64,000 bases of DNA from Neonectria sp. B-13 (lineage: Eukaryota; Ascomycota; Sordariomycetes; Hypocreales; Nectriaceae): assembly GCA_002682825.1 (NCBI GenBank), contig NOKP01000002.1:682001-746000 (forward strand), given 5' to 3'. This document shows, piece after piece, positions 11,423 to 21,908 of the stretch; the first letter of the stretch is position 1; the number at the start of each line of letters is the position of its first letter. Made by a program: the position numbers and the translations under genes. A model generated the notes under the pieces. That model ran no database searches and had not been told where the DNA came from. It saw only the letters and a list, made by a program, of their open reading frames with translations.

Positions 11423-12311
11423 CGTGGGTTTGAGCTTCCTGACAAAAGAATTAGGCGTGCAACATGAAAGACTTTCCGTATTTTATGATTTAAACAGACA
11501 GTTTCAAGGGCCTCATTCTGTGAACAAGATCAGCATCTGATTTACTCAACAATATTTCAACGAATACTTAGTATTCTAATCGTCAGCCTCAAAATCCTCT
11601 GACACCGTGATTGCACTTTCAGGAAACATGGTTAGCGTTGAAGTGGATATCATTTTGCTGAATCCAGCCCAGATTATTGTCACTGGATAATACGGTAGAC
11701 CATCGACTCTTTGAGACCGCCGGACAACAAACGAAGCTCGGTTATCACAGCTCGACTCGTAACAACTGCTGCAGCTCACCCATGTAGCTGAATCGAGGCC
11801 CCGCAAGAATGGCTCGCTACCATGGCTCGGTTCGATCCACCCGGCTAAGACGGCTCGGTGAGCACTTCCTTTTTGTCTTTGGTACGAAGAACTGTTCTGC
11901 TACCATACAAAAAAGGCGATGTGAAAGGAGCCTCATGATCATTACAGTATTTCGTTTGTGTGACTGTGGACTGTAGGCAGGACCGTTCTAACTTCGGTAC
12001 GGTTTCGCATCAACAGCTCGTCGAAGTGTATGGCGTCTACTTTACCTACTGCGCAGATGGTAATTATTTCGGATAAGCAATGATGCACTTAAAGCACAGA
12101 GTGAGTTATAAAATCGCATGTACCACTTGATCATGGCAAGCGAGCGGGACTACGATCCAGAGATTCGCAGACACCTCCTGACACAGAGGTCCGAACGGCA
12201 TCAGACGTGACCTCGGCGTGGATTCGAGAGGAAAAGATACTGACGAGACATGCAGAAGGAAACCCGCTCATCGCCTACATCTACCTCTCAGCCGATAGCC
12301 TGTTTTCATAT
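11423..12311. repeat. segment duplicated at 35.8-36.8 kb (copy 1)
   Basis: Non-coding. From about 11460 to 12365 it matches 35785-36775 in the same orientation, in several blocks: the CCGYATTTTATRATTT block at 11475, the GTGTATGGCGTCT block at 12025, and the TTAGTTGTCCT signal-peptide block at 12335. This copy is the more GC-rich and presumably less mutated one. Confidence 0.7.
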
Positions 12312-13095
12312 ATGGCCACGTTTTTTCCACTGTTAGTTGTCCTTTCTCTTGCTTTGAGCGGCTTCATGGGGGTGGCTGCCAGCGCCAATGACACTGTTCC
12401 TCGACATCTCTGTGCACGACGTCGTCAATGATACCGACGGAATACCAACGATTGAGCCCTGGGCTAGCAAGTACGTCGCTTCTATTCATGAGAAGAGGTT
12501 CGGCGACGCTGTATGGGCACGGTACCATATGATGGACGAGGTCCACAACGGTATCATTGGCGGCACAAACCTGACTGTGCTTGCGAGTATCGAGGAAGAC
12601 GCCATCGGATACAAGGCCAATGCACCCGAACTATTCGCCAACGCCTTGTCACTCTACGCAAACACAAGCAGCGAGGATGCGCATACAGACGTGCTCGATC
12701 TCATTTCAAATGTCACTTCAAATGTCAACATCGAGGATGTCTCCCAAGTCGAGGCCCGAGCCACATACGGCATCAAGTGCAGCGAAGGCTATCTTGCCTA
12801 TCGATCTAGCTGCTATCAAGTTCTTGATAACATGTCCAAGGCCAAGACATACCTCAGAAACAGGAGGCTAGTCAATGGCATTGGTAGCTGCCGCCTGAGG
12901 GTCGGCCTGCCAGGCCGAGGAGCCGACCTGACATATTACACCGCTCATGCTGTGGGTCGATTGATCGAAGAGCAGTGTGCACGAGTACCGTCGTGCTGCA
13001 ACACTGTGAAGGTTTCGGGTTACTCGCCAAAGAAATCTGGACACCGCAAAAGTCTGTCTCAGTTCCAAGTCGACAGGTTGTTACTGATGCAATGA
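12312..13095 (+). pseudogene. secreted Cys-rich protein, paralogue B, frameshift after signal peptide
   Basis: ATG at 12312 starts a strong signal peptide (MATFFPLLVVLSLALSG, then an Ala-rich cleavage region). The mature part beginning LFLDISVHDVV is one base out of frame, so a 1-nt indel lies between about 12377 and 12392. The mature frame (from 12388) runs to 13095 and carries EPWAS, FGDAVWARYH, several N-glycosylation sequons, and a C-terminal Cys-containing region (CSEGY, SSCYQ, GSCRLRV, EQCARVPSCC). A further open frame to 13205 overlaps the end and could be the original C-terminus after a second shift. I do not recognise the family. It looks like a secreted or surface protein. The paralogue at 10949 lacks the C-terminal half. 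Confidence 0.55.
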
Positions 13096-13205
13096 CGCGG
13101 ATGAAGGGCCAGGATGGTGAGTTTAGGAGAGATGAGGACGGTTGTCAGTCGGTGAGATATATGCGCAATAGCAAGAGCCTTGAGCAGCTCGGCTCCAATT
13201 TGTGA

Positions 13206-13980
13206 CATAATTTGTTAATGATAGTAAGCTTGTGCTCACGGCTACAGCTTAGCCCAACTTCGAGAGCATTGAGACACTAGAGTCGGCTAGTATGAGACAC
13301 GAGCGGCATCGAGATGATGTAAGATCATGGGGATGTCTTTGTCCATTTGAATATAGGTGATGCCCTCAGTCAAGGAAGGATTCTGGATGTGCCAGACGCG
13401 ACGAGGCAGTACGTCAAGCAGGCATGGCTATACCCAGAGACTTAGAGCTTCGCAATCCCTGATGTTTTTTGACTACACCCAAAGATCATTTCCGGTAGTA
13501 TGTCTTGCTGAACCGGGTTCCTGGAGAACCCATCGGTACCATTTGGGCAATTTGGGCAATCTTAGACAAGTTTATGATACAGCGCTACGTCTAGAGGATT
13601 GTTAACATATGTAGGGAACCAACTAGAGTAACTAGTGCCAGTGACGGCGGTTCTATTTCGGAAAGATATCCACGTGGGTGAAAGGTGGACTACATTTGAT
13701 AGAATCTACGCAAGAGCGGCTTCTAGTCAGGCTTGGAAGGCTTGACTCTCGTGTTCTACCACCGCGGCTTTCGCCCATCTAATGTTTGTTGGATCTGGCT
13801 AATGATTTGAGTATTGTCGGAGCATATACGGCTTATGCCTGGAATACAAATAGATACATGCCTAAAAATTAGAAATACCTAAAGCTAAGTGAAACTATAC
13901 CTAAAACTAAATATTACACTACCTTATCTATTAGTTTATGCTTTTTGTTTATGCTCTTGGTAAAATTAACCCATGCCCTT
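13206..13980. other. intergenic, nothing recognised
   Basis: Short unsupported frames only. The last 120 bp before the helicase relic are AT-rich. Confidence 0.35.
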
Positions 13981-14004
13981 GTGTAGGCGGTAAGAAGAAG
14001 CGCA

Positions 14005-15836
14005 AAAGGCCGGCGAAAGTGTGAAATTTCACCCCAGCTTTATTATAACGCCAATCAACTCCATATATCAGACGTACGAGGAGGCAAAAGACAACTTTCC
14101 AACTTTCAACATCCTCGTTTGTTATGGCTCCTCGGGTTCATTCCCGGATCCCGAGGCATCAGTGTTAAGTCGAAAAAGGCTGATTAGACGGCTTCTCAAC
14201 TTGGACCTCAAGACTGACCACCAGTCGGTAAGTACCCAGACCTGGTTCCTCGAGCTTTACTGACCTCTTTCGACTGGGCGTGTGCTTGTATTAACGATGT
14301 ACATCACATGGTCATCGCGAACGATGACCAGAATTAGCCGACGATTTCGCTTCGATGGGGACATGATACCTAGGGCCGCCTGGACCCGGAGAGTTACCAA
14401 GCGAGGTAGCACTGAAGGGGGACGACGAGGATGTTATAGACAATCGCGGGCCACCTGCCCCCCGAGACGCCTGCCCAACTACACCGTCAGGGTCGATGAG
14501 GACCAAGTCCAGTGCTTCTCCGAGGGCAGCCATCAGACCGCCGATGGCAACATGGTGTCGTTCATTCCCAAGGATCCCAACTCACCAATGTTCCTCGTCG
14601 CTGACGAGGCGCATTGGGCTAGGCGTCCGGTCTGTACCACCCCGAGTATGAATACTTATACATACACATGCAAGGGTAATAACAAGTAGAAGGAGTCTAA
14701 GACTAATCATATCTTTAACCTTAAACTCTACTTGTAACCTAAACACTATGACACTAAGCTCTAATCTCAACTATTGCAGCTAGTAATGGGGATCATGTGT
14801 AGAAAGAAGCTCTTGATTTCTATGTAATGAGGGTCTCACAGATCGTTCTTATAGACCTAGCCGCAGTCAGAGGCCGGCCCGGGACTAAGGGGTCTATTAG
14901 GGCAACATGAGGTTCATCAGGTCATTGAGGGGTCCGGTGGTCAGTCCCGGAGCCCGGGCCCGGGCCCGATGGGCTGTTGGGGTCCTGTCCGGCGGTCTGA
15001 CGGACCCGGGGCCCGGGGGTCAGACAGTCCTGATCAGGCCTGCCTATCCGGGGCTTGTTAGGGTCCCCGGCAGCAACCCGAACTCCGACTCTAGGGCCGG
15101 AATCCCGTCCTCAAGGTTATCTTATGGTTTGACATCAACCTAACCCTAACTCGACTTTTTTAGAATTCGGAAGATTTGTTTAACAATTCCCCGAGTATGA
15201 GCTGTGCGCGAAGGTGAACAACCTCGCCAGGCAGTCTTGTCAGAGCATCTCCAAACTCCACGACGGCAACACTATCGTGGGAATGGACGTCATGAGAAAG
15301 GCGTTCGGCAATGACCCAAACCACCGCCTGTGGATGTTGTCTCCTGACCTCCTCTAGCACGATGCTAGGGCGTTACAGTAGTTCAGTGATCTTGGCGCCG
15401 AAGTCATTCGGCACATACTGGTCATGATGCAGATCCGCCGGACTATGCGCACCAAGACAACGCTCCCTGATGGCAACCATGTCTTCCTAGCACAAGATCT
15501 CCTCCCAGCAACGATCCAAGTTGAGGAATTCGCTTACGATGACAAAGAGTCGGAGTATTTACGGGCTAAGAAGCAACCGTATAGCGATCCTGTCTTGGGT
15601 ATGGAACACGTTGAGTGGCTCGTCAAGTCCAACCTCAACGTTGGACTCACATATCTCTACAACCAGACGAGAGAAGACAAGCATATGATGCCACCAACCG
15701 ATCGCGCGAACTTTATTTACTGGCTATGTGCCAAATCGTCGATCATGATACGGGTCCCAGAGCTTGCCTATAAGTATGTACTTGAGGAAGAGGAGTATAC
15801 CCTCCTCTACGTCGACACCGCTTAGATCCAGAAGTA
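14005..15836 (+). pseudogene. SNF2-family helicase relic
   Basis: Remains of a SNF2-like DNA-dependent ATPase. In order: a PSFIITPINSIYQTYEE segment (motif I/Ia region) at about 14030, LTMYITWSSRTM near 14290, a Walker B/DEAH box in FLVADEAH near 14600, LYHPEYE at about 14632, and after a 537-bp insertion PEYELCAKVNN, RLWMLSPDLL, IQIRRTMRTKTTLPDG-like residues near 15424-15470 and ATIQVEEF. The frame contains TAG stops near 15356 and 15379, several frame changes, and ends at 15825 before the helicase C-terminal RecA lobe. The N-terminal Walker A is not visible. Parent proteins act in chromatin or DNA repair; this copy cannot. Confidence 0.78.
14652..15188. mobile_element. 537-bp insertion with 12-bp target-site duplication
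   Basis: The 12-mer CCCCGAGTATGA occurs immediately before (14640-14651) and after (15189-15200) this segment, and removing one copy plus the segment restores the helicase frame ...LYHPEYELCA. The insert has no coding capacity, no obvious terminal inverted repeats, and a GC-rich core (14880-15110) with runs such as GGGCCCGGGC. A 12-bp duplication suits target-primed retrotransposition (SINE- or LINE-like) or a Mutator-like element; the type is undecided. Confidence 0.8.
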
Positions 15837-16173
15837 AGTTCACAGCTGTCCACCCACAACCTCTACAGTATCGGCGATGTCTAAGGTTTACTCTTCTATA
15901 CCAACACAACATCTCTCTATCTAGAGAGTGACGGTATCCTGTTTCGTATGCCTTGCGGCTCTGTTTCTTGCCACCGGGTTGCAAGACGCAGCGGGTGATG
16001 GCGGAATGCATCGTGGTTGTGTTATGCTGTGTTGTAGTGTATTGAGAAAGAGGGAAGAAGGCTGGCCGGACTTGTCAGCTTGACGAGAGACGGTCATTTA
16101 TATGTACTATGGTTTAGGATAAGCTTTTCATGAATTGGACATCAAGGTCAGAGAGAGGGACCCAGACGGGTTG
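15837..16173. other. intergenic, nothing recognised
   Basis: No convincing gene. It separates the helicase relic from the direct repeat. Confidence 0.35.
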
Positions 16174-16348
16174 CAAAAATAGGCTCAAGGTATGACATTG
16201 ATGCGAACCATGTTACTAGGAAAGCTTGCTGTGTTTAAGTTATTGGGATTGATGGTGCTGGGCATAGTATCTTACTGTGTTAACTGCTGTATGTTATCTA
16301 CTGCGTTGTCTTGATCTATCAGATGATATTGACTAAGGCTAAAATTAC
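16174..16348 (+). repeat. 175-bp direct repeat, copy 1
   Basis: Identical to 17936-18110 except for four transitions and no indels. It flanks the CHAT fragment on its downstream side. No coding content. Confidence 0.92.
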
Positions 16349-16882
16349 CGCACCTAAACTTGGTCGCAGGTTGAGGTGAACGGGGGCCGCTTTCCGCCTC
16401 TAACGCCGAGTACCATGCGATTTGTATTCAATAAAGCTGCCATGAAACACATAAGCAATCTCTCAATACCTGTCCGGCAACTTCTAGGGCAACCAAATTC
16501 TACTATGATCGCAACGGAAGACTGCTTGCCTTCTTAATGCAACCTCCGCTTGACTTTCCCATTATCCCAGTGACTTAACACCTGGCTCTCGTTGACTCGC
16601 CCAAGGCTGCATGTCGAGATGCGTACTAATTGAAGGTCAACTATCGGGTATGCAGAGTGGTACAGGATCAGGGTTTAAAGTGCGGCTGTGATTCTTTCTA
16701 GAAGGCTGTTGCGGCTGCACATGCTAATGCATAACGTCGATGTAAGATCGGGCAAGGACAGCGCTATAAAATTGCAACATGGGTATTCTCGAATCAGAGG
16801 CAAGCCAACCAGATGACAGCGAGTTAACATTGAAGTTTAATTGTCTAGAAATGCAATTTGAAAGGCAGAACCAACTGTCAAA
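16349..16882. other. non-coding between repeat and CHAT fragment
   Basis: Nothing recognised on either strand; it is the 3' flank of the CHAT fragment. Confidence 0.35.
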
Positions 16883-17776
16883 CTAGCAAAGCATAGAGAT
16901 ACCCAGAAAAATAATATTGAGAGATTTAACACCATAGTGAACATAGGGAACCCACAATGCCTTTGCCCGCGCTGACTCAACTGTCAACCTAAGGCGCCCT
17001 CGTACGTGGGCTACTCCACGTCCTGCGTCCTCCTCTCCACGAACCCATTCGTCTCGAAAGGCCCTAACGGAAGAGTGAAGCGCACGACTTACTGACGCAT
17101 CTCTCAAGCCGTCTCTCCCCAAGGATGCGTAGACTCGTCGCGCCATATCCACGCACAGCTTGTCGTTAACCTCCCAAAGCGTGCCTATAACATGTCGAAA
17201 CCCAGCAAGCTGAAAGGCAGCAGCAAGGTGGATACCTTCGTCTGTCGACTTTTTATCCTGTATCTGACTCGTTCCGCAAGCCGAGAGATATGCTAAAAAT
17301 GGAGGCTTTGAGCTGAGATTGGCGTCGAGAAGACGTTCCACTGTCAAGTCTGCGCACCTTCCAAATAGAAGACAACTCTGTAAGGGGTCATCTCTATCTG
17401 CGCTGCCATGACCCGAGAAGTGAAATATCCTGCAAGATTCTAGCTCTTTCAAATCATCCCTGTTTAAACCTGAAGGCTGTAGGTAAGACAGTCCAGCGGA
17501 TTGACAAGCTTCTCGCACTATGTCTACCTCAGCGCTTCCGTATGGTAAGTATTCTTGTCCCCATGGACTAGGCTCAGAGATAAGTACAGCATCCTTTTCT
17601 ACCCTTGCAGCGGATCCTGGTAGTCGACGCTGTCTAGTCCGTATGATCGCGTTGACAGACAGACTGTAAGATGAGATGACCCTGTCCAGTGTGGTCTGGG
17701 AGTTACGCGCGAGATGGTTTCCTGCGGCGTGAAGAGGAAATCCCACGAGTGGCCCAGTAGGAAAATACCTTTCTAT
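16883..17776 (-). pseudogene. CHAT (caspase-like) domain fragment of a TPR-CHAT protein
   Basis: Minus-strand frame with a complete-looking CHAT peptidase domain: PTGPLVGFPLHAAG at the start, DRVISSYSLSV, FHFSGHG carrying the catalytic His, LSACGT carrying the catalytic Cys, AGFRHVIGTLWEV, and the terminal WVPYVHYGV. In the family this domain sits at the C-terminus behind a long TPR solenoid. Here the frame starts abruptly at about 17776 against AT-rich DNA and no ATG precedes it, so the N-terminus is lost. The catalytic dyad is preserved. The fragment lies between two 175-bp direct repeats. A matching TPR N-terminal part lies 4.2 kb upstream on the same strand (22862-21909). CHAT proteins are proposed cell-death or proteolytic-signalling proteases. 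Confidence 0.85.
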
Positions 17777-17935
17777 CTATGATATAAGGTCTAATAATAA
17801 ACCTAGTAGATACTTATAGTATATTAAAGACTTAATTGTTAAGATTGTATAATTCAGGTAGTCTAATCTATTAGTAGCTAGGATATAAATATTATATAAG
17901 AAGTTATACTCTTCTTAGATATATATAACTTAGAA
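17777..17935. repeat. AT-rich tract upstream of CHAT fragment
   Basis: Very AT-rich with stops in all frames. It abuts the point where CHAT coding similarity stops. Confidence 0.5.
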
Positions 17936-18110
17936 CAAAAACAGGCTCAAGGTATGACATTGATGCGAACCATATTACTGGGAAAGCTTGCTGTGTTTAA
18001 GTTATTGGGATTGATGGTGCTGGGCATAGCATCTTACTGTGTTAACTGCTGTATGTTATCTACTGCGTTGTCTTGATCTATCAGATGATATTGACTAAGG
18101 CTAAAATTAC
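17936..18110 (+). repeat. 175-bp direct repeat, copy 2
   Basis: Second copy of 16174-16348, offset exactly 1762 bp, with four differences, all transitions. The two copies bracket the CHAT fragment plus flanks. Confidence 0.92.
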
Positions 18111-18329
18111 TATAAATATAACTTAGAACTAATAATAATACAATTAACCCATTTTAGTTTATTATTAATTTAAGGTCATTTTAAAGGGCTTAAAGAGCAA
18201 GTAGAATATTTGCCTTATTACTAGATTATAGTATTATTGATAGGTAAGAAACAGTGAATTGGATGAGAAGATGAGAATTTGAGGAATTTTAATTGCACTC
18301 GCTGGTTTGTTGCACTCGGGTGGAGAACG

Positions 18330-19151
18330 TTATATTGTCCCCCATGAGATCACATCCTCCTGCACCTGCTTGACCAGCTTCTCATTATACGCATCGGCGT
18401 CATCATTGAACCCCTGCTGAAGATCTCTGATATGCTCTGGTAACTCTTCGACCTTATTGTATGCACTGGGAATAGGCTTTTCCATGCGCTCCACCAGCGG
18501 AACATACCCCGACCACACATTCGCCATGACCTCAGCATTCTCAACATCCTCCTTATCATCCGCCGGCGGTCCCGCGCGCACCTTTGCACTACCACTTGTG
18601 ACTCGAACGCGCAGGACCTGCGTCTGCATGAGTTCGAATTTGTTTGGCGGCTGGCGGACTTGGTCCCATCGGCCGGGGATGATCTTGTTGGTGAGCAGTT
18701 CCAGCGCCCATAGCTTCTCTGACTCATCCGTGACTAGGCTTGCGTGTCCAAACAGGGCTGCTGAGCGGTAGTTACACGAGTGTGTGAATGCGCTCAAGGA
18801 TAGGATGAGGCCGTCGACCTTTGCGACAGAGAGGCACACAGGTAGGCCTGGAAGTCCTTCGTCCATGGCTTTCCTCGCCAAATTAGTCATTCGGGCGGAG
18901 ATATAGCCATGGATGTAGGCGTCTTGAGGTTCATTCAAGCCGGCACTAGGATAGTCAAAGTTCCCCATGGCTCCGAGCATGGGGATCGTGGTGGGAAATG
19001 GATCTTCTGCGGCAGGCTGGAACGAGACGTGAAAGATGAGAGACCGGTTCATAATGCTGTGCACTGTTTCGAGGTCGTATGCCGCTCGTTTGTCGGCTAG
19101 CCGATGCACTTTATTGTGTTGGCCGGCTGGGTATCTCAGCTGATTTCGCAT
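18330..19151 (-). CDS. FMN-binding split-barrel (pyridoxamine phosphate oxidase-like) protein
   Basis: A 273-residue frame starting MRNQLRYPAG; an upstream in-frame ATG at 19265 exists, but the conserved part begins here and the nearer start gives a normal N-terminus. Features match the fungal flavin-nucleotide-binding PPOX_2/NimA-like family: NKVHRLADKRAAYDLETVHSI, HVSFQP, the P-x-LGAMGNF strand, YIHGYISARM, LPVCLSVAKVDGLILSLSAF and HSCNYRSAALFG. Expected to bind FMN and act as an oxidoreductase or flavin-handling protein; no substrate can be inferred. It is divergently transcribed from the Zn2Cys6 regulator at 19524, 372 bp away, an arrangement common for regulator-target pairs. The frame looks intact. 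Confidence 0.85.
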   Translation of the reverse strand: MRNQLRYPAGQHNKVHRLADKRAAYDLETVHSIMNRSLIFHVSFQPAAEDPFPTTIPMLGAMGNFDYPSAGLNEPQDAYIHGYISARMTNLARKAMDEGLPGLPVCLSVAKVDGLILSLSAFTHSCNYRSAALFGHASLVTDESEKLWALELLTNKIIPGRWDQVRQPPNKFELMQTQVLRVRVTSGSAKVRAGPPADDKEDVENAEVMANVWSGYVPLVERMEKPIPSAYNKVEELPEHIRDLQQGFNDDADAYNEKLVKQVQEDVISWGTI

Positions 19152-19523
19152 GGCTGTGGCTGATGTGATGGTGGTAGAAGGCAAAAAGAGGACTTGACCT
19201 GACAATGTGGGAATATGGAATCCATTATCTGCTCTTGGTTTGGAGGGCTTTTTATATAACTTCAAGTCTCGCCATTGATAGACGATATGTCGGCTTTTCG
19301 GAGTACAGTATGTCTCCCCCAGTCATGGATGATAAAACGTTCGAGGTTATCGGGGTCAAAAGCCGAAAACCTCCACGTGACGCCAGAGGTTAATGCTGAA
19401 AGGCCGAAAACTCCGAAAAGAGGGGCGCATCGGAGGTGTCGGACGAAAAGCCTTCGCGCCAATCTTCAGCTGCCGGGGATCACTGCAATTGATCGGAGCA
19501 AAATATACTCAGAGTAGCACGCC
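19152..19523. promoter_or_regulatory. shared divergent promoter, flavoprotein gene / Zn2Cys6 regulator
   Basis: A 372-bp interval between two divergent starts. A TATA-like TTATATAAC occurs near 19252-19260, at about 100 bp from the flavoprotein ATG. No unambiguous CGG-spaced regulator site was identified. Confidence 0.45.
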
Positions 19524-21652
19524 ATGCGGCCAGGTAAAAGTCCAGTAGCAGGTTCTGCTCAGCCAAGAACGCCAAGGCTCCGTCGAAAGAAAGCAACAGC
19601 ATGTCAACGATGCAGAGAGAGAAAGCAACGGTGCGAGGATCAAGATCGGGGCGCTTGTCGAAATTGCAGGTCGGCCAAAGCTGGTCAGTCTCATCAGCTA
19701 TTTCTAACTGATTGTAGCTGCTAAATGAAGTCTCACAGAATGTATTCCAGCCAACCAAGACCCTACGGATACCTATTCTGTCTCGTATGTAAAAGACCTT
19801 GAACAACAGGTAGCAGATCTCCTGGGACGCCTCAGTCAACATAGTTCGGACTCAACAGTGCAAGGCCAACTTAACTCTGACGGCACTTTGGCCCGGAACA
19901 CGCAGCCGAATGATTGCACAGAATCACAGAGCTTCATTAATTCCCTGAAAGCATTCTACACACCAGCCGTATCTGCCCTGGGGAACACAGGCTTCGACTT
20001 TTTGTCATACCAAGACGAGAACTTGTTCTCCATCACCCAGCAGCCATCTAGCCACTTCGATAACCCGGCAGACCCAGGAAGCTACTCGGGGGATACTACA
20101 CGTGCCATGATTCCCTCGGCGGATGCCACAATGGCCGACATTGCAGTCTGCGAAGGGGCCTCCTTCTTTCAAACTTACTTCGAGGTCATTCACCCTCGCT
20201 ATCCCTTCCTCGACCTCGAGGAGTGTAGCGCAGCCTATCTCAAATGGAAGATGGGCGAGATAGCCACTTGTGACGACAAAGGATGGTCCACGCGTCTTCT
20301 GAAGCTGGTATGTGCTCAGTCTCTTCCCGTTCCCGAAGCTAGCTAACGTGCACAGATCTTTGCCAACGGTGCCATTTTGCAGCACGTGGGGCTCGATCAC
20401 AAGGTCCACCGCCTGCGCCAGGAATTAGCTCTCCAACAACAAATCATTACGACGGATTCCTCCTTCAAGCCACTCGCTCGACTCCAGGCTATGCTTCTCC
20501 ACGCTTTCTACGCGCTTCACGGCGAAAACACAGAGCAGGTCGTCCATAATGTCGGCATTGCGATGCGCTTTGCCATCCTGCATGGATTTCATTGTCTCAC
20601 CAGCGATAGCACTCCTGAAACGGACATTAAGATCAAGACTTGGTGGTCTATTTACTGGTAGGTACTGCACAATTTGGAGTTGAATCTATCTGACAAGGGT
20701 AAGTCTGGACAAAGTCGTCGCAATAACGTTGCGTATACCTCCCTACCCGCCGGACGAATCGGTTGAGACATCAGCATTTCAAGCCAAGCCCGAGCCCCAG
20801 TTCTTCATGCCCTGGGCTGCCGACGTTGCGGGTTCTTCAGCAGGAATGTTGTACAATTTTGATCTGCGTTATTTTGCACATATGTGTAAGATTAGGCGAC
20901 TTCACTCGGAGATACTCACTATGATGCGAAGGCTCCCTTCCGACTTGACAGTCCAACATCTGCGGGTGCTGCGAGCCGAGATCGGCAGATGGGCCATAAG
21001 CGAGGAAGTGTTTACGAATGGGTAAGTCTGATTTTCCTTATTTGAACATAATTCCCTAACTGACAACAGAAACGGTCCTTCCATCACCGAAGGACATGCA
21101 AGCCCTCTTGGCGTGGTCTACGTTGCACACATGACACGAGTTGTTCTATACAGTTCGGTCCCCATTACAATAACGTCGGAAATCACGGATGAACTTTTAC
21201 AAGCCTGCTGTGACGCCTGTGCAACGTTCAGGGCTCTCCAAAAGAGAAAGCACTTACCCAAACATTGGTTTGATGTAGGTACCGATACAAGATCGATGCA
21301 ACTGCATGCTGATATCATAAAGATGCTCTTCATATTCCAAATAGGAGTGACGATGATATATATCGTCTGGCGCCGGGCCATACCGATTTCGAAATCTGTT
21401 GACCGTGCTATTAGAGACTGTACTGCGATACTCTCTATCTTTGCCGATCGATCGCAGAATGCAGATATATACCGCGACTGTATGGATCTTTTGGCGAGCA
21501 GCGTTGCAAGAGCATCGTCGTGTGGAAGTATCGACGCGGAATCTAGGCAAGAACTTACAGCTCTGGTCGGTCAGGTCGAGGAAAACACGCTTGCTCCTCA
21601 TGTGTACACTCAGTTGTTCGAAATATGCAAGGGTAGTATAGGTATAGCATAA
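19524..21652 (+). CDS. Zn2Cys6 fungal transcription factor, five exons
   Basis: Exons 19524-19683, 19739-20307, 20356-20657, 20698-21021 and 21070-21652 splice to a 645-residue open frame (introns 55, 48, 40 and 48 nt). The binuclear zinc cluster is CQRCRERKQRCEDQDRGACRNC with preceding basic residues, followed by a short coiled coil (VKDLEQQVADLLGRL). The middle region is a fungal-specific transcription-factor domain: FFQTYFEVIHPRYPFLD, ARLQAMLLHAFYALHG, AMRFAILHGFH and WWSIYWVSLDKVVA. A possible extra 48-nt in-frame intron (about 21274-21321, GTAGGT...AAAG) would remove a segment before MLFIFQIGVTMIYIVW. It is nuclear and DNA-binding. Its divergent flavoprotein neighbour is the obvious candidate target (inference). 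No lesions were seen. Confidence 0.88.
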
Positions 21653-21908
21653 TAAAAACCAAATGCTTTAAGTCTAATGATATGAGGCTCTATCCATCTA
21701 GTTCATTATAGCATTATCTCAAGTGTTATGCTTGGTAATATTCTTCTGTCCAAGTGAAGTCACCTCAACCGTATCAAGCAAGATTGGCTGAATTAGTTGA
21801 ACACCTTGATCCGCTGCGAGAATAGATGCCCGATGCATAGTGTTCTTGATTTACCGCCCGTTCATACGTCATGCACTAATTTCGTCACAGTCAATATCCG
21901 GAGCGGTG

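Noticed and set aside
11826..11836. GGTTCGATCC, a tRNA B-box-like word
   Set aside because: No matching A box, acceptor stem or cloverleaf could be built around it.
15139..15152. CCTAACCCTAAC, telomere-like repeat
   Set aside because: Only two units, inside the 537-bp insertion; not a telomere.
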